DNA of 64,000 nt from Brachynemurus nebulosus (GCA_035578155.1 JAPWDM010000005.1:37782108-37846107), one strand, 5' to 3'. Positions 12,073 through 24,082 are shown, numbered from the stretch's first letter. Program-made: numbers and translations. The notes: generated from the sequence alone by a model not told the origin.

Positions 12073-12729
12073 AAAAAAAAAAAAAAAAACGAAATAAGTA
12101 ATTAAATTGGCCGAAGAGCTTCTTGGGGTATCTTGATCGTCCAAAAAATGAAACAAATGGTAATACCACTAATTTCATTTGTTCCAACGCCAGAACGGCG
12201 TGAGTCTTCAACTTTTTTCCTCTCTCTTCTGTAGTTTGTTCTAAAGGAGTTTTCTTTTTATAACGGTTTCCTTGTCGGCGTTTACATCAACTAATTTATA
12301 TTGTTGCAGTAATGTATCGTACGCTGCATCTATTTCTATTGTGGTACTCCTTCAATTTGATACGCCAAAGATATTCCTCAATTTGGTATACATGAATAAA
12401 GTCTACAAGTAAACCGCGGTTTAATTTTTTTAAGTTTCTAGACATGATGTTTTAACAATCAGATTGACATCAACATAGGACGATGAAACAAACAGACCTC
12501 ATATAAGATTGATTTTGGCTTGTAAAATCTTGCACATTGGTACACGCAATCTGCTTTGCTTGCCAATTTAACGTGTCCAAGCATGCATAATTGAAATTCA
12601 ATTAATCTTCAAGCCGCTTGTACAATCAAAATGATTGTACAAAGTTATCATATAAACGCTCAAGTATGCTTGTACAAGAAGCTTGATTATGCATGCTTGT
12701 CAAGCTTGCAGTTACGTGTATATCTGCCT
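11814..12729. mobile_element. Harbinger-type non-autonomous element
   Basis: It is flanked by TAA on both sides (11811-11813 and 12730-12732). The inverted ends read AGCTGGCTACACACGTAACT and, from the other side, AGGCAGATATACACGTAACT. Both continue into GCAAGCTTGACAAGCATGC, giving about 60 bp of terminal repeat. A 3-bp TWA duplication fits PIF/Harbinger. It contains a (TA)n tract and a poly-A run, and no transposase was found. Confidence 0.65.
11996..12089. repeat. (TA)n microsatellite followed by poly-A
   Basis: An uninterrupted TA alternation runs to 12066, then A residues to 12089. It gives rise to spurious Tyr-Ile ORFs on both strands. Confidence 0.95.
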
Positions 12730-12732
12730 TAA

Positions 12733-13095
12733 GATTACAATATAACTTTAATTAGTGAAAAAAAAGTTATATATATACAGGGTACAAAGTAAACAACTCT
12801 GGAGCATTTCAGATTTAAATCGGGGCAGATGTTAAAAATCACACTGATTCCACGATTTTTTCAAATGTTTCTGAATGCGAATATGACTAAATTATGCCTT
12901 GATTAAATTTTAAAATGAAAAATTTCTGAAAAATCTTTAAAAAATTAAATACTATATTTATATACTTGGTAAAACGTTTATTTTTATTGTTAGATTGTAT
13001 TAGAGTTCACATAATTGTACAAACGCACTAATACACAAATCTTTCTTATCACAAATTTAAAAAAATTCGTCAGTGCGTGTTTAACATGCATTATA
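12733..13095. other. Non-coding spacer
   Basis: Short unique-looking AT-rich sequence between two repeats. No feature is supported. Confidence 0.4.
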
Positions 13096-14170
13096 TTAGG
13101 GTTCCTTAGTGACTAGAGCTTTCCATATTGCACGGGCCGGACGTGACGTATCCTGGCATAAATAGTACTTTATCTTGACACTAGAGTCGCTAGTCATTAC
13201 AATTTTTAACAAATATAAATAATTATTCAAAAAATAAAAAATAAAATAAAAGGATTACAGGAAATTTAAGTAAAATATAAACAAACCGACCTGCACAAAT
13301 CACATATTTATGACATTTATGAGTAATTAATGAAAAGAAACGAAGTTTGTCTATTTCCGTTGTTTCTTTTCAAGTATGCTTTCATGCAGAGTTACGTCAG
13401 CAAATAATGTTGGGTTTAGTTATGTTTAAATTTTATTTAAAATTTCATCTTTTACAATTTATTTATTTATATTTTTTTTTATTAAAATTGAAATGTTTTG
13501 TATTATCACAATTTAAATTTCCATATACTTACTACTAGAATGTAAAAAAAAAAAATATTTAATATTTATTTGAGTTATATGCATATTCTCAATTGTTGAA
13601 ATAAATTTTTATTCCCTATTTTATTTTTTACGAACTCTGATTTAATGCATGTGAAAATTTTTTACACAATTATTACTTTATACTTATATTATTACTAAAT
13701 ATTGAAAGTATGTGTAACTCTTATAAAAGAATACTGCCCGTAATTTTTTCAAATGTTTTGCTTTTCAGGTTTATTTTTTGCATTTTTTAACTTTTAAAGT
13801 TACCTATGAAAATTACTCGAAATAATTATAATTGAGTGTTTTCAGTAAGTGCTAGTGCCTGCAATTTTTCAGATTTTTTTTTATCAATATTCAAAAATTT
13901 CAGGTGGACAAAAATTGTCGGCGAAAACGACCACTTTGAAGAAGTTAAATATTTTGCAAACGAGACTTTAAAATTACTTCGGGAAAGTACCTCAAGATAC
14001 TAAAAAAATTATTTTGCCTCATATTAATTGAGACTTGCATCTATAGCACGTACTTGCAAAATTCTATTTTGGTAGGCCGAAATATGTGGCAATTATGGGG
14101 GTATGTGACAGACGGACGGACAGACATGACCGATTCATAAGGTTTCAAAAATTTTTCCTCGGAACCCTAA
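13096..14170. repeat. Dispersed element bounded by TTAGGGTTCC inverted words
   Basis: TTAGGGTTCC at 13096-13105 is matched by GGAACCCTAA at 14161-14170. Near the right end is GACAGACGGACGGACAGACATG, a tract common at one end of several insect repeat families. A small ORF (13347-13538) has no recognisable domain. The class is undetermined. Confidence 0.4.
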
Positions 14171-14449
14171 AAAAGTGCAAATTATTTAGACTGAATTCTT
14201 TTCACTTGTAAGGTAAATAATTAAATGTGGTTTTATTTTGCAATGCTTTGGTTTGATTTTAGTATTTTTAATTAAATCATCAAACTCTAGCCATTGAGAT
14301 CTTTGATACGAATACCCTACGTAGTGCCCATTTTCAGAATCACCATATCGTGCTACTATGCCCGCTAAAAGAAATAAATTAGCACCAACTTGAATCTCGG
14401 GCGAAAATTCTTCAAGAGAATGTTCTTTTTGTAGATCATCTATTCCATC

Positions 14450-14925
14450 TAGTGATGAGCAAATGCAAGACCAAGACCAAGACTTGGCAGTCTTGGTCTT
14501 GGTCTTGTTCTTGCATTAAGAATCTTGGTCTTGGTCTTGCTAGAACAGTTTGAGTCTTGGTCTTGGTCTTGGTCTTGCAAAGTGAAGTCTTGGTATTGGT
14601 CTTGGTCTTGGTATTGCTAAAAATCTTGCACTTTCTTGCATTTTTTTATTGGCGAATTTTTTCCTTCTAAAATCAGAATTTTCTCTCTTTACGGTATTAA
14701 TTATACTTTTAAACTATTTAAATAATTTAGCAAGAGTCTTGCTTTTTTCTTGCTATAGTCTTGGTCTTGCTCACTTGAGTCTTGGTATTGGTCTTGCAGC
14801 CATACTTATAGTCTTGGTCTTGGTCTTGGTCTTGCACAATGCAGTCTTGGTCTTGGTCTTGGTCTTGCAAAAAATGCAAGACCAAGACAAGACTGTAAGA
14901 CCAAGACTAATTTTGCTCATCACTA
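14450..14925. mobile_element. hAT-type MITE with an internal TCTTGG hexamer array, copy 1
   Basis: Perfect 8-bp target duplication ATTCCATC (14442-14449 and 14926-14933). The termini are inverted: TAGTGATGAGCAAA and TTTGCTCATCACTA. The interior is largely degenerate tandem TCTTGG hexamers with strand switching near both ends, around a unique core (about 14630-14750). The element is 476 bp and non-coding. The second copy, in opposite orientation, is at 37882-38397. Confidence 0.88.
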
Positions 14926-15025
14926 ATTCCATCGCATTCGATAAATATTTGTTTTTCATATTTTATATTTCTGTTCATAAGCTGGTTACAGCAGGTGGAT
15001 CTGTTAGTTGGCATACCTTCTGCAT

Positions 15026-16236
15026 CGACATCCGAACTCGAAGTTTTTTAAGAACAAACGGGCGTTTGTGCAAGCATGCTCGAACCGTGTGGTGGCGAAA
15101 AGAATTTGTGCATGCTTGTACAAAAAGCTTGATCATGCATGCTCGTCAAGCTTGCAGTTACGTGTGTAGCCAGCTTTATATAAGTCAGTAACGGTTTTTC
15201 TTTTTAAATAAAATAATTTTAAATCCGTGTAACTTCTGAACAGCGATCGATAACGGAATTCTGTAAGTTGTGCTGAGTTGTGCTGCTTAAGCTCTATAAA
15301 GTTCGTCCATAAAAATTAACATTTAGCTTCAAATTCGTTAAAAATTGATGGATTAGGAGTGGGGGAAATTAAAATTTTGCTATTTTCGAATCTTTTTTGA
15401 TTGTGCCGGATTGTGCTAGACGAACGTAATAATTTTGCCAAATGACAAAATTTCCTCAGATTAATAGATAGTACAGCACAGGCCAAAATATAAAAAATTT
15501 ATAACGGTTTTTTATGAATAAAAAAATTTTAAATCCGTGTAACTTCTGAACAGCGTTCGATAACGGAATTCTGTAAGTTGTGCTGAGTTGTGCTGCTTAA
15601 GCTCTATAAAATTCATCCATAAAAATTAACATTTAGCTTCAAATTCGTTGAAAATTGATGTATTAGGAGTGGGGAGAAATTAAAATTTTGGCATTTGCGA
15701 ATCTTTTTCGATTGTGCCGGACTGTGCTAGACGAGCACAATAATTTTCTCAATTGACAAAATTTCCTCAGATTAATAGATTGCACAGCACAGGCCGATTC
15801 TTAATAATCTGTGGCGGTTTTCTAAGAAAAGAAAATTTTTTTTATCCAAATGGAATATAATTTTAAAATTATTTCGACGGCACAACGAGGCACAAACGTT
15901 GTATAGTGCAATGCAATTGAAAAAATTGCAAATTTCCAAAAGTGCGGGGCTGGCTAAAAATTAGTTTTTTGTTTTTTTTTTCGAAGTCCTTGATTATTTT
16001 GAGTTGCCGTTTGCGGCACAACGGGGCACAAACGTAGCACAAAGCAGCACAACTAAAAAAAATTGAAAATTTAGAAAGTGCGGGGCTGGCAAAAAATTTG
16101 TTTTTTGGCATTTTCTTCGAAGTGCTTGGTAATTTCGAGTTGTGGTTTGCGGCACAAATTGGCACAAACGTAGCACAATGTAGCACAATTAAGAAAAATA
16201 TAAATTTCAAAAAGTGCGGGGCTAACTTCACACACA
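15026..16236. repeat. Right arm of the large inverted duplication, with an internal tandem copy
   Basis: Reverse complement of 11057-11962. It is longer because one segment is present twice in tandem: about 15185-15480 and 15495-15800 both carry CCGTGTAACTTCTGAACAGC and GTTGTGCTGAGTTGTGCTGC. The three AGCCCCGCAC units appear as GTGCGGGGCT at about 15941, 16079 and 16214. The duplicated Harbinger terminus is at 15060-15180. Confidence 0.75.
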
Positions 16237-16379
16237 CTAATTTATAATAGGTGGCATTAAATGGAAACATTTGAATATTTTGTTTGTTGTAAAATTTATA
16301 AAACTGTTTGTTGTTTATACGTGTTGTACTGTGTACAGCTACAACAAAGACGTTTCTGAGAAATTTTATAAAATTTGAT

Positions 16380-16975
16380 CAGTGTTGTCAGATTGGGCGG
16401 TTTTCTCTCCAAAATTTAAGAAAGAATTTTTAAATTGCTGGAGGGAATTTTGGGGGGATAATTTCCTTGGAGGGATTTTTGACTGGAAATTTTTAAACTA
16501 GGGGGAATTTGGAGGTTTAATTAAATTTCAAACATATATTTGCCATCCTGCTTAAAAATACTCAAATTCAAAAACCAGTTTCAAATCAAGCACTAAAATT
16601 TAAGTGTGTGGTATTGTATTTTAAGACAACGTCAAAAGTCAACAATCAATCCTAATTTTATTGTTTAAAAAAAAATATAGTAAACAATTTCTTGGAAATA
16701 ATATTAGAATTATATTTTGCTATAAATTATTTTATTTTATTTTATTATTATTATTATTTTTTTTTTTTTTTTTTTGCTTGTCAACTGTATTATTTTTGAA
16801 GACATTTTTCAAAAAGTTGGCCACTTTAAATATTAGTTATTTTTGGGCTACTCGGACGTTGCTTACGTATTTCGTGTGCGTTAAATAATTTTTTTTATTC
16901 TTTGGAGGTTTTCTTCCCTAAAATGCATTTTTTAGAGGGATTTTTGACTAATGATGAGTCAATCTGGCAACACTG
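16380..16975. mobile_element. hAT-type non-autonomous element
   Basis: Perfect 8-bp target duplication AATTTGAT (16372-16379 and 16976-16983). The inverted ends are CAGTGTTGTCAGATTG and CAATCTGGCAACACTG. The interior is non-coding and includes GGGGGAATTT words and a poly-T run. Confidence 0.88.
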
Positions 16976-17221
16976 AATTTGATACATACTGAAATAAAAG
17001 AGTTTAAATTACGGTACAAAGAAGTTCAAAATCTTATTGTTATCTTGTTATCGTAATGCTATCACTAAAGTCACAAATCGACTCCAAAACATTTGATTTA
17101 GTAACACAGTTGCATTCGACTGTAGCCTTAGTAGAAAGAGCTGCAATGCTAGTCGCTGTTTTTCAAGATTTAAATGCAAATACTTAATACAAATTAGTAT
17201 TTAACATAAAAGAAAGAAAAA

Positions 17222-17530
17222 TACCCCTGTCGCAGCATCCTGCATAACATAGCGAATTTCCGTTTATAAAAATCCGTTTTTCTGTGATTTTTCACCCTTT
17301 TAAGTGATTTTTCCTCCTCTTTCTAATGGTGTAAATAAATGTCAAAAAAATTTTTAACTTTAGAAAATTTTGGCAAAAAACTAATTGTTTTCACGAAAAA
17401 TGGTCAAAAAAACCATGTTCTAGGCATCCGACATGGCTGGCTAACGAATTTGTCCAACGGTGTGGGACTAAATATAAATTTAATACATAAATTTTAGTGA
17501 ATATTATTTTTGGTTTCTAGGGACCCCAAA
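17222..17530. repeat. Dispersed repeat, tandem copy A
   Basis: Contains CCTGTCGCAGCATCCTGCAT, GGCATCCGACATGGCTGGCT, TTTGTCCAACGGTGTGGGAC and ATTTTTGGTTTCTAGGGACC. Each block has a counterpart in 17720-18330 in the same order, about 500 bp downstream. No coding capacity is seen. Confidence 0.65.
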
Positions 17531-17719
17531 ACAAATTTCTATTATAGTCTCGGGAGATTTATTTCGGAGCTCTAAAAAATAGAACTTTCTTCGGAACCCT
17601 AAAAAACGGCATATAAGTAACATACAAACATATACATATGTATGACGTATATGACTTATATACAATCTATATCTTCCTGTACCACAAACACATTCTTTCA
17701 TATAATTATGCATATAGGT

Positions 17720-18330
<611 letters not shown>

Positions 18331-18539
18331 TAAATAAATTTAGTTTAACCTAATTTAAAAATTTAATTTTGATTTTATTATTTTATTACTGATGCATATT
18401 GGAATAGAACTGCCTAATTATTAATTACGAAAGATATAATTAAGCTTTTTTTTTATTTCAATACATTTTATTTACAACTTAACCGAAAGAATTTAATTAA
18501 AGATTGTTCAGAACCTAGTTTAATATGTAATGTTTTTTA

Positions 18540-18665
18540 TTTGTTTTAAACATAGTTTAAAACATGGTTTAAAACACTTTAATTTCAAACATGTTTTATT
18601 TAGATTGTGTTTTAAACAGTGTTTAAAACATGTGATTTAAAACACTTTGTTTTAAACATGCCAAC
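18540..18665. repeat. Degenerate tandem TTTAAAACA repeat
   Basis: Units such as GTTTAAAACA and TTTTAAACATG repeat about ten times. A similar expansion is at 10855-10950. The segment ends CATGCCAACCCTG, which could be a transposon terminus, but no partner was found. Confidence 0.55.
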
Positions 18666-20610
18666 CCTGCTCTGTAAATAGCTACACATATGTATATGTA
18701 AAACAATTCAACATTGCATAAATTGTTGCACGCGATTTTAAATTACTGTATTTGTTTATTTCAAAAAAAATCACTTTATTTAATGATCGCTAGGGGCCAT
18801 TAATTAACATCAGTAGGTATAATACCATTTTATTGAATTTAAAACAAAAAATAAAAACAAAGAAAAGTGATGGCTGATGGACCACACATTGACAGAAATT
18901 AACAGAACAATTATTTTCATCTTTTTTGTAAAACAATTCCATCAACCTTTTTTTTTGTAAATAGATGACAAAGAAAGATATACTTATAACAAAGATAACA
19001 TTTGGTTATCTTTGTTACAAATACAGCATAATATGTTGAAACATAACTTTTGGTGTCGATGGTAACATGTGTAACCAAAATAAAATATGCGAATTTTCAT
19101 GTAAATGGAAATTATAAACAACAAAAATTAATTAAAAGCAAAGAATTAACATCATCTAGCCTTTTTTTGGGTTACGGGCGAAGAAATGAACGTGCGAGGA
19201 GATAATATGGAATGATTTGTAACATTGGTAAAACACAGGATAGAGCTAGAAGAGAGATCTTGCATACGTAATTTCGGTAAAAGTGAAAACTTCGATATCC
19301 TGTAACTCACGTACAGTTTTATCATTCTGTCATTGTATTTAGGTTTTTTTTTTGGGGCGTTGAAAAGTTTTTGTAACCCTTTTCGAAAATAATAGACCTA
19401 CTTAATAGATGTTAGAAAGATCAGTTATCCAGTTTTCAGAGATAAGGTGATCTTCTATGTAACGTGAAAATCCTTTCTTTATCGAATTTTCGAAAGGAAA
19501 TATAAGGTCTAACGAAGTTATACTGTTCCGCATTGATCAATCAGAAAGTTATAACTACCTTAATCTTTGGGGATTTTAGATTACTGGAATAGTGTGAGTT
19601 CGTATAATACGAAATGTCGTTTTCCAACCAGTCTACCATTTATTTCAGACAATTTTGGACAATTTTGAAACAATCACAACAATGTTTTATAGATATTCAA
19701 TATGATATAAAAATATTTTCTGCTTTAAATAGAAGTCTTGTATCTTGGAGCAAAACCAGACAGTGATTTAGGTGTGAACCTTTAATTTTTACTATTGAGA
19801 TGACACATGAGTTAAATTATCAATAAAATTACAATTTAATTTTGGGAATATCAATATTCTCACACGCAGCACTGTAACAATTTGGCAAAAAAAAAAAATT
19901 TCTAAAAATAAAAAACAGTTCAACACAGACATTCAATAAATAATTTATAAACCACTCGAAACAGTTCTACCGGAAAAAATATTAATAAATTTCAAAATTC
20001 CATTAGTAGCTCATTTAGGGAATTAAGAAATAAAACTGAACAGTTCAACATTTAATTAAATTATCCTACAAATGTTAAAATGTTATCCACGCTGGTAACA
20101 ACTGCGGTAATGTTTGTAATATTAAACTGGCACAAGGGAAAATGTTAAAAAAATTTTTTTTTAAACACATATCATAAAAATTCACATATTCCCTCTTCTG
20201 TGTGGTATATTCCGACAAGGAAAATATGGGTGAACTTTTCAAATTATCATTCTATACACGTTGCGTTTCCATTTTCGTTTTTAATATTTCAAAATCGTTT
20301 TTCCATATATCAGATACGATTATTAATTCCCTTACTTTCTACCACTGCAGTTGATTCCAGTCCAAATGCAAATTTTACAGACTGTTAACAGCCCACCGCT
20401 TGAACTCTTTTTAGAATTTTGTACCTAAAATCGGAGATGATGTTGCTACCTGTGGCTGCTAGAGTAGCGGGGTACCCGGCCGCCGAGATCTAAGGGGCTC
20501 CAGCTCACCGATATCTAAATCGACTAAAATTCTAAAATAACATTGATCTTATAATCAATCGCACTGTAGTCTGTACAAGGGTAGCGGGGCGCATGTAACC
20601 AGTTTTAAAC
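18666..20610. other. Non-coding spacer with one perfect hairpin and a dispersed repeat
   Basis: 18988-18999 (AACAAAGATAAC) pairs perfectly with 19005-19016 across a 5-base loop. The block around 19570-19640 (GATTACTGGAATAG and GAAATGTCGTTTTCC) recurs at 25750-25850 and, more diverged, at 25960-26040. No gene is supported. Confidence 0.45.
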
Positions 20611-21094
20611 TAGTGATGTCGGGCCGAGAAGTAGTTAATCGATTAATCGACTAAAATTGTTTTTCAGATAAAATCAGTCATTAGTCGAAAATATCGAGCA
20701 CAGAGTAGTCGACTAATCGACTAAATTTTTAGTCGAATTCATGGTAAGGTAACTTATGTAACTCTTTCAAAAGCGAGGTTCTTTTCGACTTTGATTATGG
20801 ACTTTTAATATTTTTCTTTTAAGAAAAAGAAAGATAATTATGAAATATCATAATATATTTATTAATCACATAAAAGTGAAAAATCATAGACAGATAATTT
20901 TTTAGTTTCCATTTTTTGAAGTCCAATAAATAATACAGAAAAATTGTTAAATTAGTCGTTTTTAGTTATTTGAAAAAAAAAATTAATCATTTTAATCATT
21001 TATTCGAAGGTAAAATAGTCGACTAAAATATGACTAAATTTAAAAAAAATTAGTCGACTAAACCGACTAATCGATTAATCATCCGACATCACTA
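20611..21094. mobile_element. hAT-type MITE with internal TCGACTAA-type repeats, copy 1
   Basis: Target duplication TTTTAAAC/CTTTAAAC (7 of 8). Inverted ends TAGTGATGTCGG and CCGACATCACTA. Both subterminal regions are built from repeated ATCGATTAATCGACTAAA-like words around a unique AT-rich core. The element is 484 bp and non-coding. A second copy is at 24190-24646. Confidence 0.85.
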
Positions 21095-22155
21095 CTTTAA
21101 ACACGATTTTCTCAAAACGTGTTTTTTCGGGTGTCGTACAATGTAGCTCAGCGAATTCTCAACCGATTTGCATAAAACTTTAAAGGAATATTTTTTAACT
21201 TACTGGCTATTACATAACATTCTATTTTTTTAAAATTATAAACATTATTTTTTACCGAATATTTATAAAAAAAATTGATATTTTTTTTCAAAATGTTCCT
21301 AATCTTTTTTCTCTTTGTCATGCAAAGCGTATTTATGTATTTTAATGATTAGCAATTTACTTTTTGATTTGGGTTGAAATTTGAGACCTGTATAGGTTGC
21401 ACGGCGCAAAACCAGTGTTTCAACTTCCAGCAACTATAGCGCCGCCATTTTGAAATATTTTGATCTGAAAAAAATTCTCGGGATATTCTCTATATTCTAT
21501 AATTTAAAATACGCTTGATGTCAATTCATTCCCATTTTTTTGTAAAAAAAAATCTTTAAAAAACGTGCGTTTACTTAACTTTCTCCCTTTAAGTGCTAAG
21601 TACCTAGTTAATTTGTTATATTTAATAAAGTAACTTAAGTTGTCTGCCCACAAACTTGCGTACAGCGTTCGTCGCAGAGTTAAGAAAAGTATGGAGCGCC
21701 AGTCTGATCTTCATACCCCGGCGCCAAATGCGCTAAAGACATTCCTACCTGAAAGGTAAAAGAGAAGCCCCTATGGTGAGACTTGCATATCTGGGTCTGT
21801 CCATACCAAAAGGTCCATAACATAAAAAAAAATAAAAAATATAATAAAATTATAATATTACTGGTATTGTGTTGTGTATTAGATGTAGGAAGTGGGCACT
21901 ACTGTATTTTTGCAGAAAACTTGTGTTTTGTTTGTTTTTTTGCCAGTTGTTTGGAGGCTATGTTGATTGTTAATGGTGTGTTGATTTTTTTGTATCCTTT
22001 TTAAGAGTAATGTTACAGTTATAGTTGAAAGTTGAGAAGTTTTGATAAAAGAAGAATAATCTACAGGATCTAATGTAACTATAACCCTAAAGCTTTTACT
22101 TCAAACTAATTTCATATAATTATGGAATGGATGAAAGATTAACAACCCAGTAACT
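21095..22155. other. Non-coding spacer
   Basis: Mostly AT-rich. 21640-21780 is more GC-rich (CAGCGTTCGTCGCAG, CCCCGGCGCCAAATGCGC) but holds no convincing ORF. It may be part of the degraded transposon that continues rightward. Confidence 0.35.
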
Positions 22156-23434
22156 GTAACGTGAGTTACCAAAACATTAATTTGTTTCTGTAACTTTTAG
22201 AAAATTGGACTCAGACATATGATTTTTTGAATTCTCTTCACAAATAACTCATTGATTGCAGAACTAATTTTTTTATATTTTTACAAAAAACAAAAATGTA
22301 AATTTAACGTACCTAAAAAATGTAACGTGAGTTACCATAATGGTAACTCACGTTACGGAGTTTCTTAAATAGGAGTTGTTTTTTTAGTTGTTTCTTTATT
22401 CGAGAAATGATGTGTGCCAGAGTAATGAGGATGCCATCCCTGAAGTAAAAGTTATGTGTTTGAAAAGTGTTTCTGGACAAAATAACAAACTTTTCAAAAT
22501 AGATGAAAATGACATTACTTTTGTTAGTGTTAACAGGTTTTAAATGTACTTCCTTACCCAAAAATTGAAATGAAAGGTGGTAGGATGTACTATAAGTTCA
22601 AAAAATCAGTTGATATTTAAGAGAAGTAAAAAAACAGTAAGAGTTTCCCATTATGAATTTAGAAATGTTTTAACCAGTATTATAAGACAGCCTACTATAA
22701 ATTGTAGGATTAAAATAAATAGGCTACTTTTTCGCCTTCTGTTTAAAACTTCTATTGTTTAAGACTAGTATTTTATAGTTTATAGCAGGTATTATAAAAT
22801 TATTCTGTTATTCTGATATTTAGTAATAATAAAACTTTCCTAGTATTTCATATGTATCTCTTAATTTGTTTGCTCAAACACTTATTTTCTAAATTACTTC
22901 TAAATAAAAAAGGGCTTCAACATTGTAAAATATTCTTTTAAAGACTATATACATTGATTTGAGTAATGTATACAAATAATAATTATTTTATATAATTGTT
23001 TTCAGACCATTTTCCAATGAAGACAAAATGTAACGTGAGTTACCGTAACGTGAGTTACCGACATTGATATGGGATTTTAATAATAAATTCTTCTACAGGC
23101 ATAGGAAAATTTTGACAAAGTTATCATCTTCTATATAACACACACAGGTTGAATATAAAAAAAAAATTATTCTTGTAACTTTGAATCGGGAGCAGAAAAA
23201 AGCAATTGACTCCAAAGTAAATTTTGTACTGTCCCTTTTTTGTAACGTGAGTTACCAAAATGTTTAAATTATTATTTCAGTTGTGGACAACCCAAAAGCT
23301 TTAAAAAAAAATGGTGGTAAAAGCAGATCATCATGCTACTACTAGGAAAAATTCCGATTAAAAAATGTTTTAACTTAGTATTGTTATAATACAAAAACTC
23401 TTAAATTTTGATTCACTTAGTAACGTGAGTTACC
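22156..23434. repeat. Cluster of seven identical 15-bp motifs GTAACGTGAGTTACC
   Basis: Exact copies start at 22156, 22322, 23030, 23045, 23242 and 23420 (+), plus one on the minus strand at 22342-22356. The motif is itself an interrupted palindrome (GTAAC-GTGA-GTTAC). The pair 23030/23045 is directly abutting, and 22322/22342 is a head-to-head pair. Sequence between copies is unrelated AT-rich DNA, so this is not a simple tandem array. I saw no copy elsewhere in the window. Possible roles are subterminal transposase sites or a transcription-factor cluster. Confidence 0.8.
22403..22618 (+). pseudogene. Degraded transposon-encoded C-terminal tail
   Basis: Reading from about 22421 gives NEDAIPEVKVMCLKSVSGQ and then DENDITFVSVNR before a stop. 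After a frameshift it continues VLNVLPYPKIEMKGG and MYYKFKKSVDI to a TAA at about 22616. The pattern V-(M/F)-K--G-...-DI--V----VL--LP-PK---GGR--Y-FKKSVDI resembles the C-terminal segment of many pogo/Tigger-like transposon proteins, as I recall them. No catalytic region was found. It lies among the 15-bp motif copies, so both may be remains of one element. Confidence 0.4.
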
Positions 23435-23918
23435 GTGGACACACCCATCTGTTCATCCGTCCGTTTGTCCCGAGCTCACCGAACTTAATTTTAAAAAATT
23501 TTTTTTTTAGTCGTATTACTTTTATACAATCCGTAAAAGGGTCTGGTTGTTTATAGCACGTACTCTACTATCAATAAAAAAAATTTACCTTTTGTTGGTC
23601 TATAAAAAGAAACTAATAATAATAATAATATTTGTTCGAGCTTCTAACGTAGCTCCATTGAAAATGTATGGTGATGAGTAAAAATTTTTTCATCCAAATA
23701 GATATTTATGTCCAATAAAATATTTTATATGTCCTCATACGGTCATCTAGAAACACAGCGTGCTTCGTCGAGTTTACAAATGTTCAAAAAATATGCATAA
23801 ATGTAAAAAAAAACTTGGCCAGACTACTTATATAAAATTGTTTATTTCAAAATTCATGTTTATATGTTCCACCTTGCGCGTGTTAGTTGATTTATTGCGA
23901 AATTACAAATGCATGTAA

Positions 23919-24082
23919 GGGCCCGTCCACACGCTCAAGCTTTACCACCGACTTACCTGCGCAAACCAGGTTTGTGCAAGTAAGTCACTACGTTTTTTCC
24001 CGTCCATACGTACATGTTTACTTGCACAAACTGGTTTGCGCAAGTAAGTCGGTGGTAAAGCTTGTGTCGTGTGGACGGACCC
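23919..24082. mobile_element. Harbinger-type MITE, 164 bp
   Basis: Flanked by TAA (23916-23918 and 24083-24085). The ends GGGCCCGTCCACACGCTC and GTGTGGACGGACCC are inverted. The rest folds back on itself through AAGCTTTACCACCGACTTAC and its complement, with CAAACCAGGTTTGTGCAAG near the centre. A second copy is at 46478-46613. Confidence 0.82.

Noticed and set aside
11866..12211. Overlapping ORFs with long Tyr-Ile runs on both strands
   Set aside because: They are translations of the (TA)n tract at 11996-12066 and have no independent support.
14649..15191. 180-codon ORF with Leu-Val repeats
   Set aside because: The repeated LVLVL residues are the TCTTGG hexamer array of a hAT MITE read in frame. 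The same artefact appears at 37842-38298.
20440..20610. GC-richer patch considered as a tRNA or other RNA gene
   Set aside because: No cloverleaf, A/B box pair or other RNA signature could be drawn.
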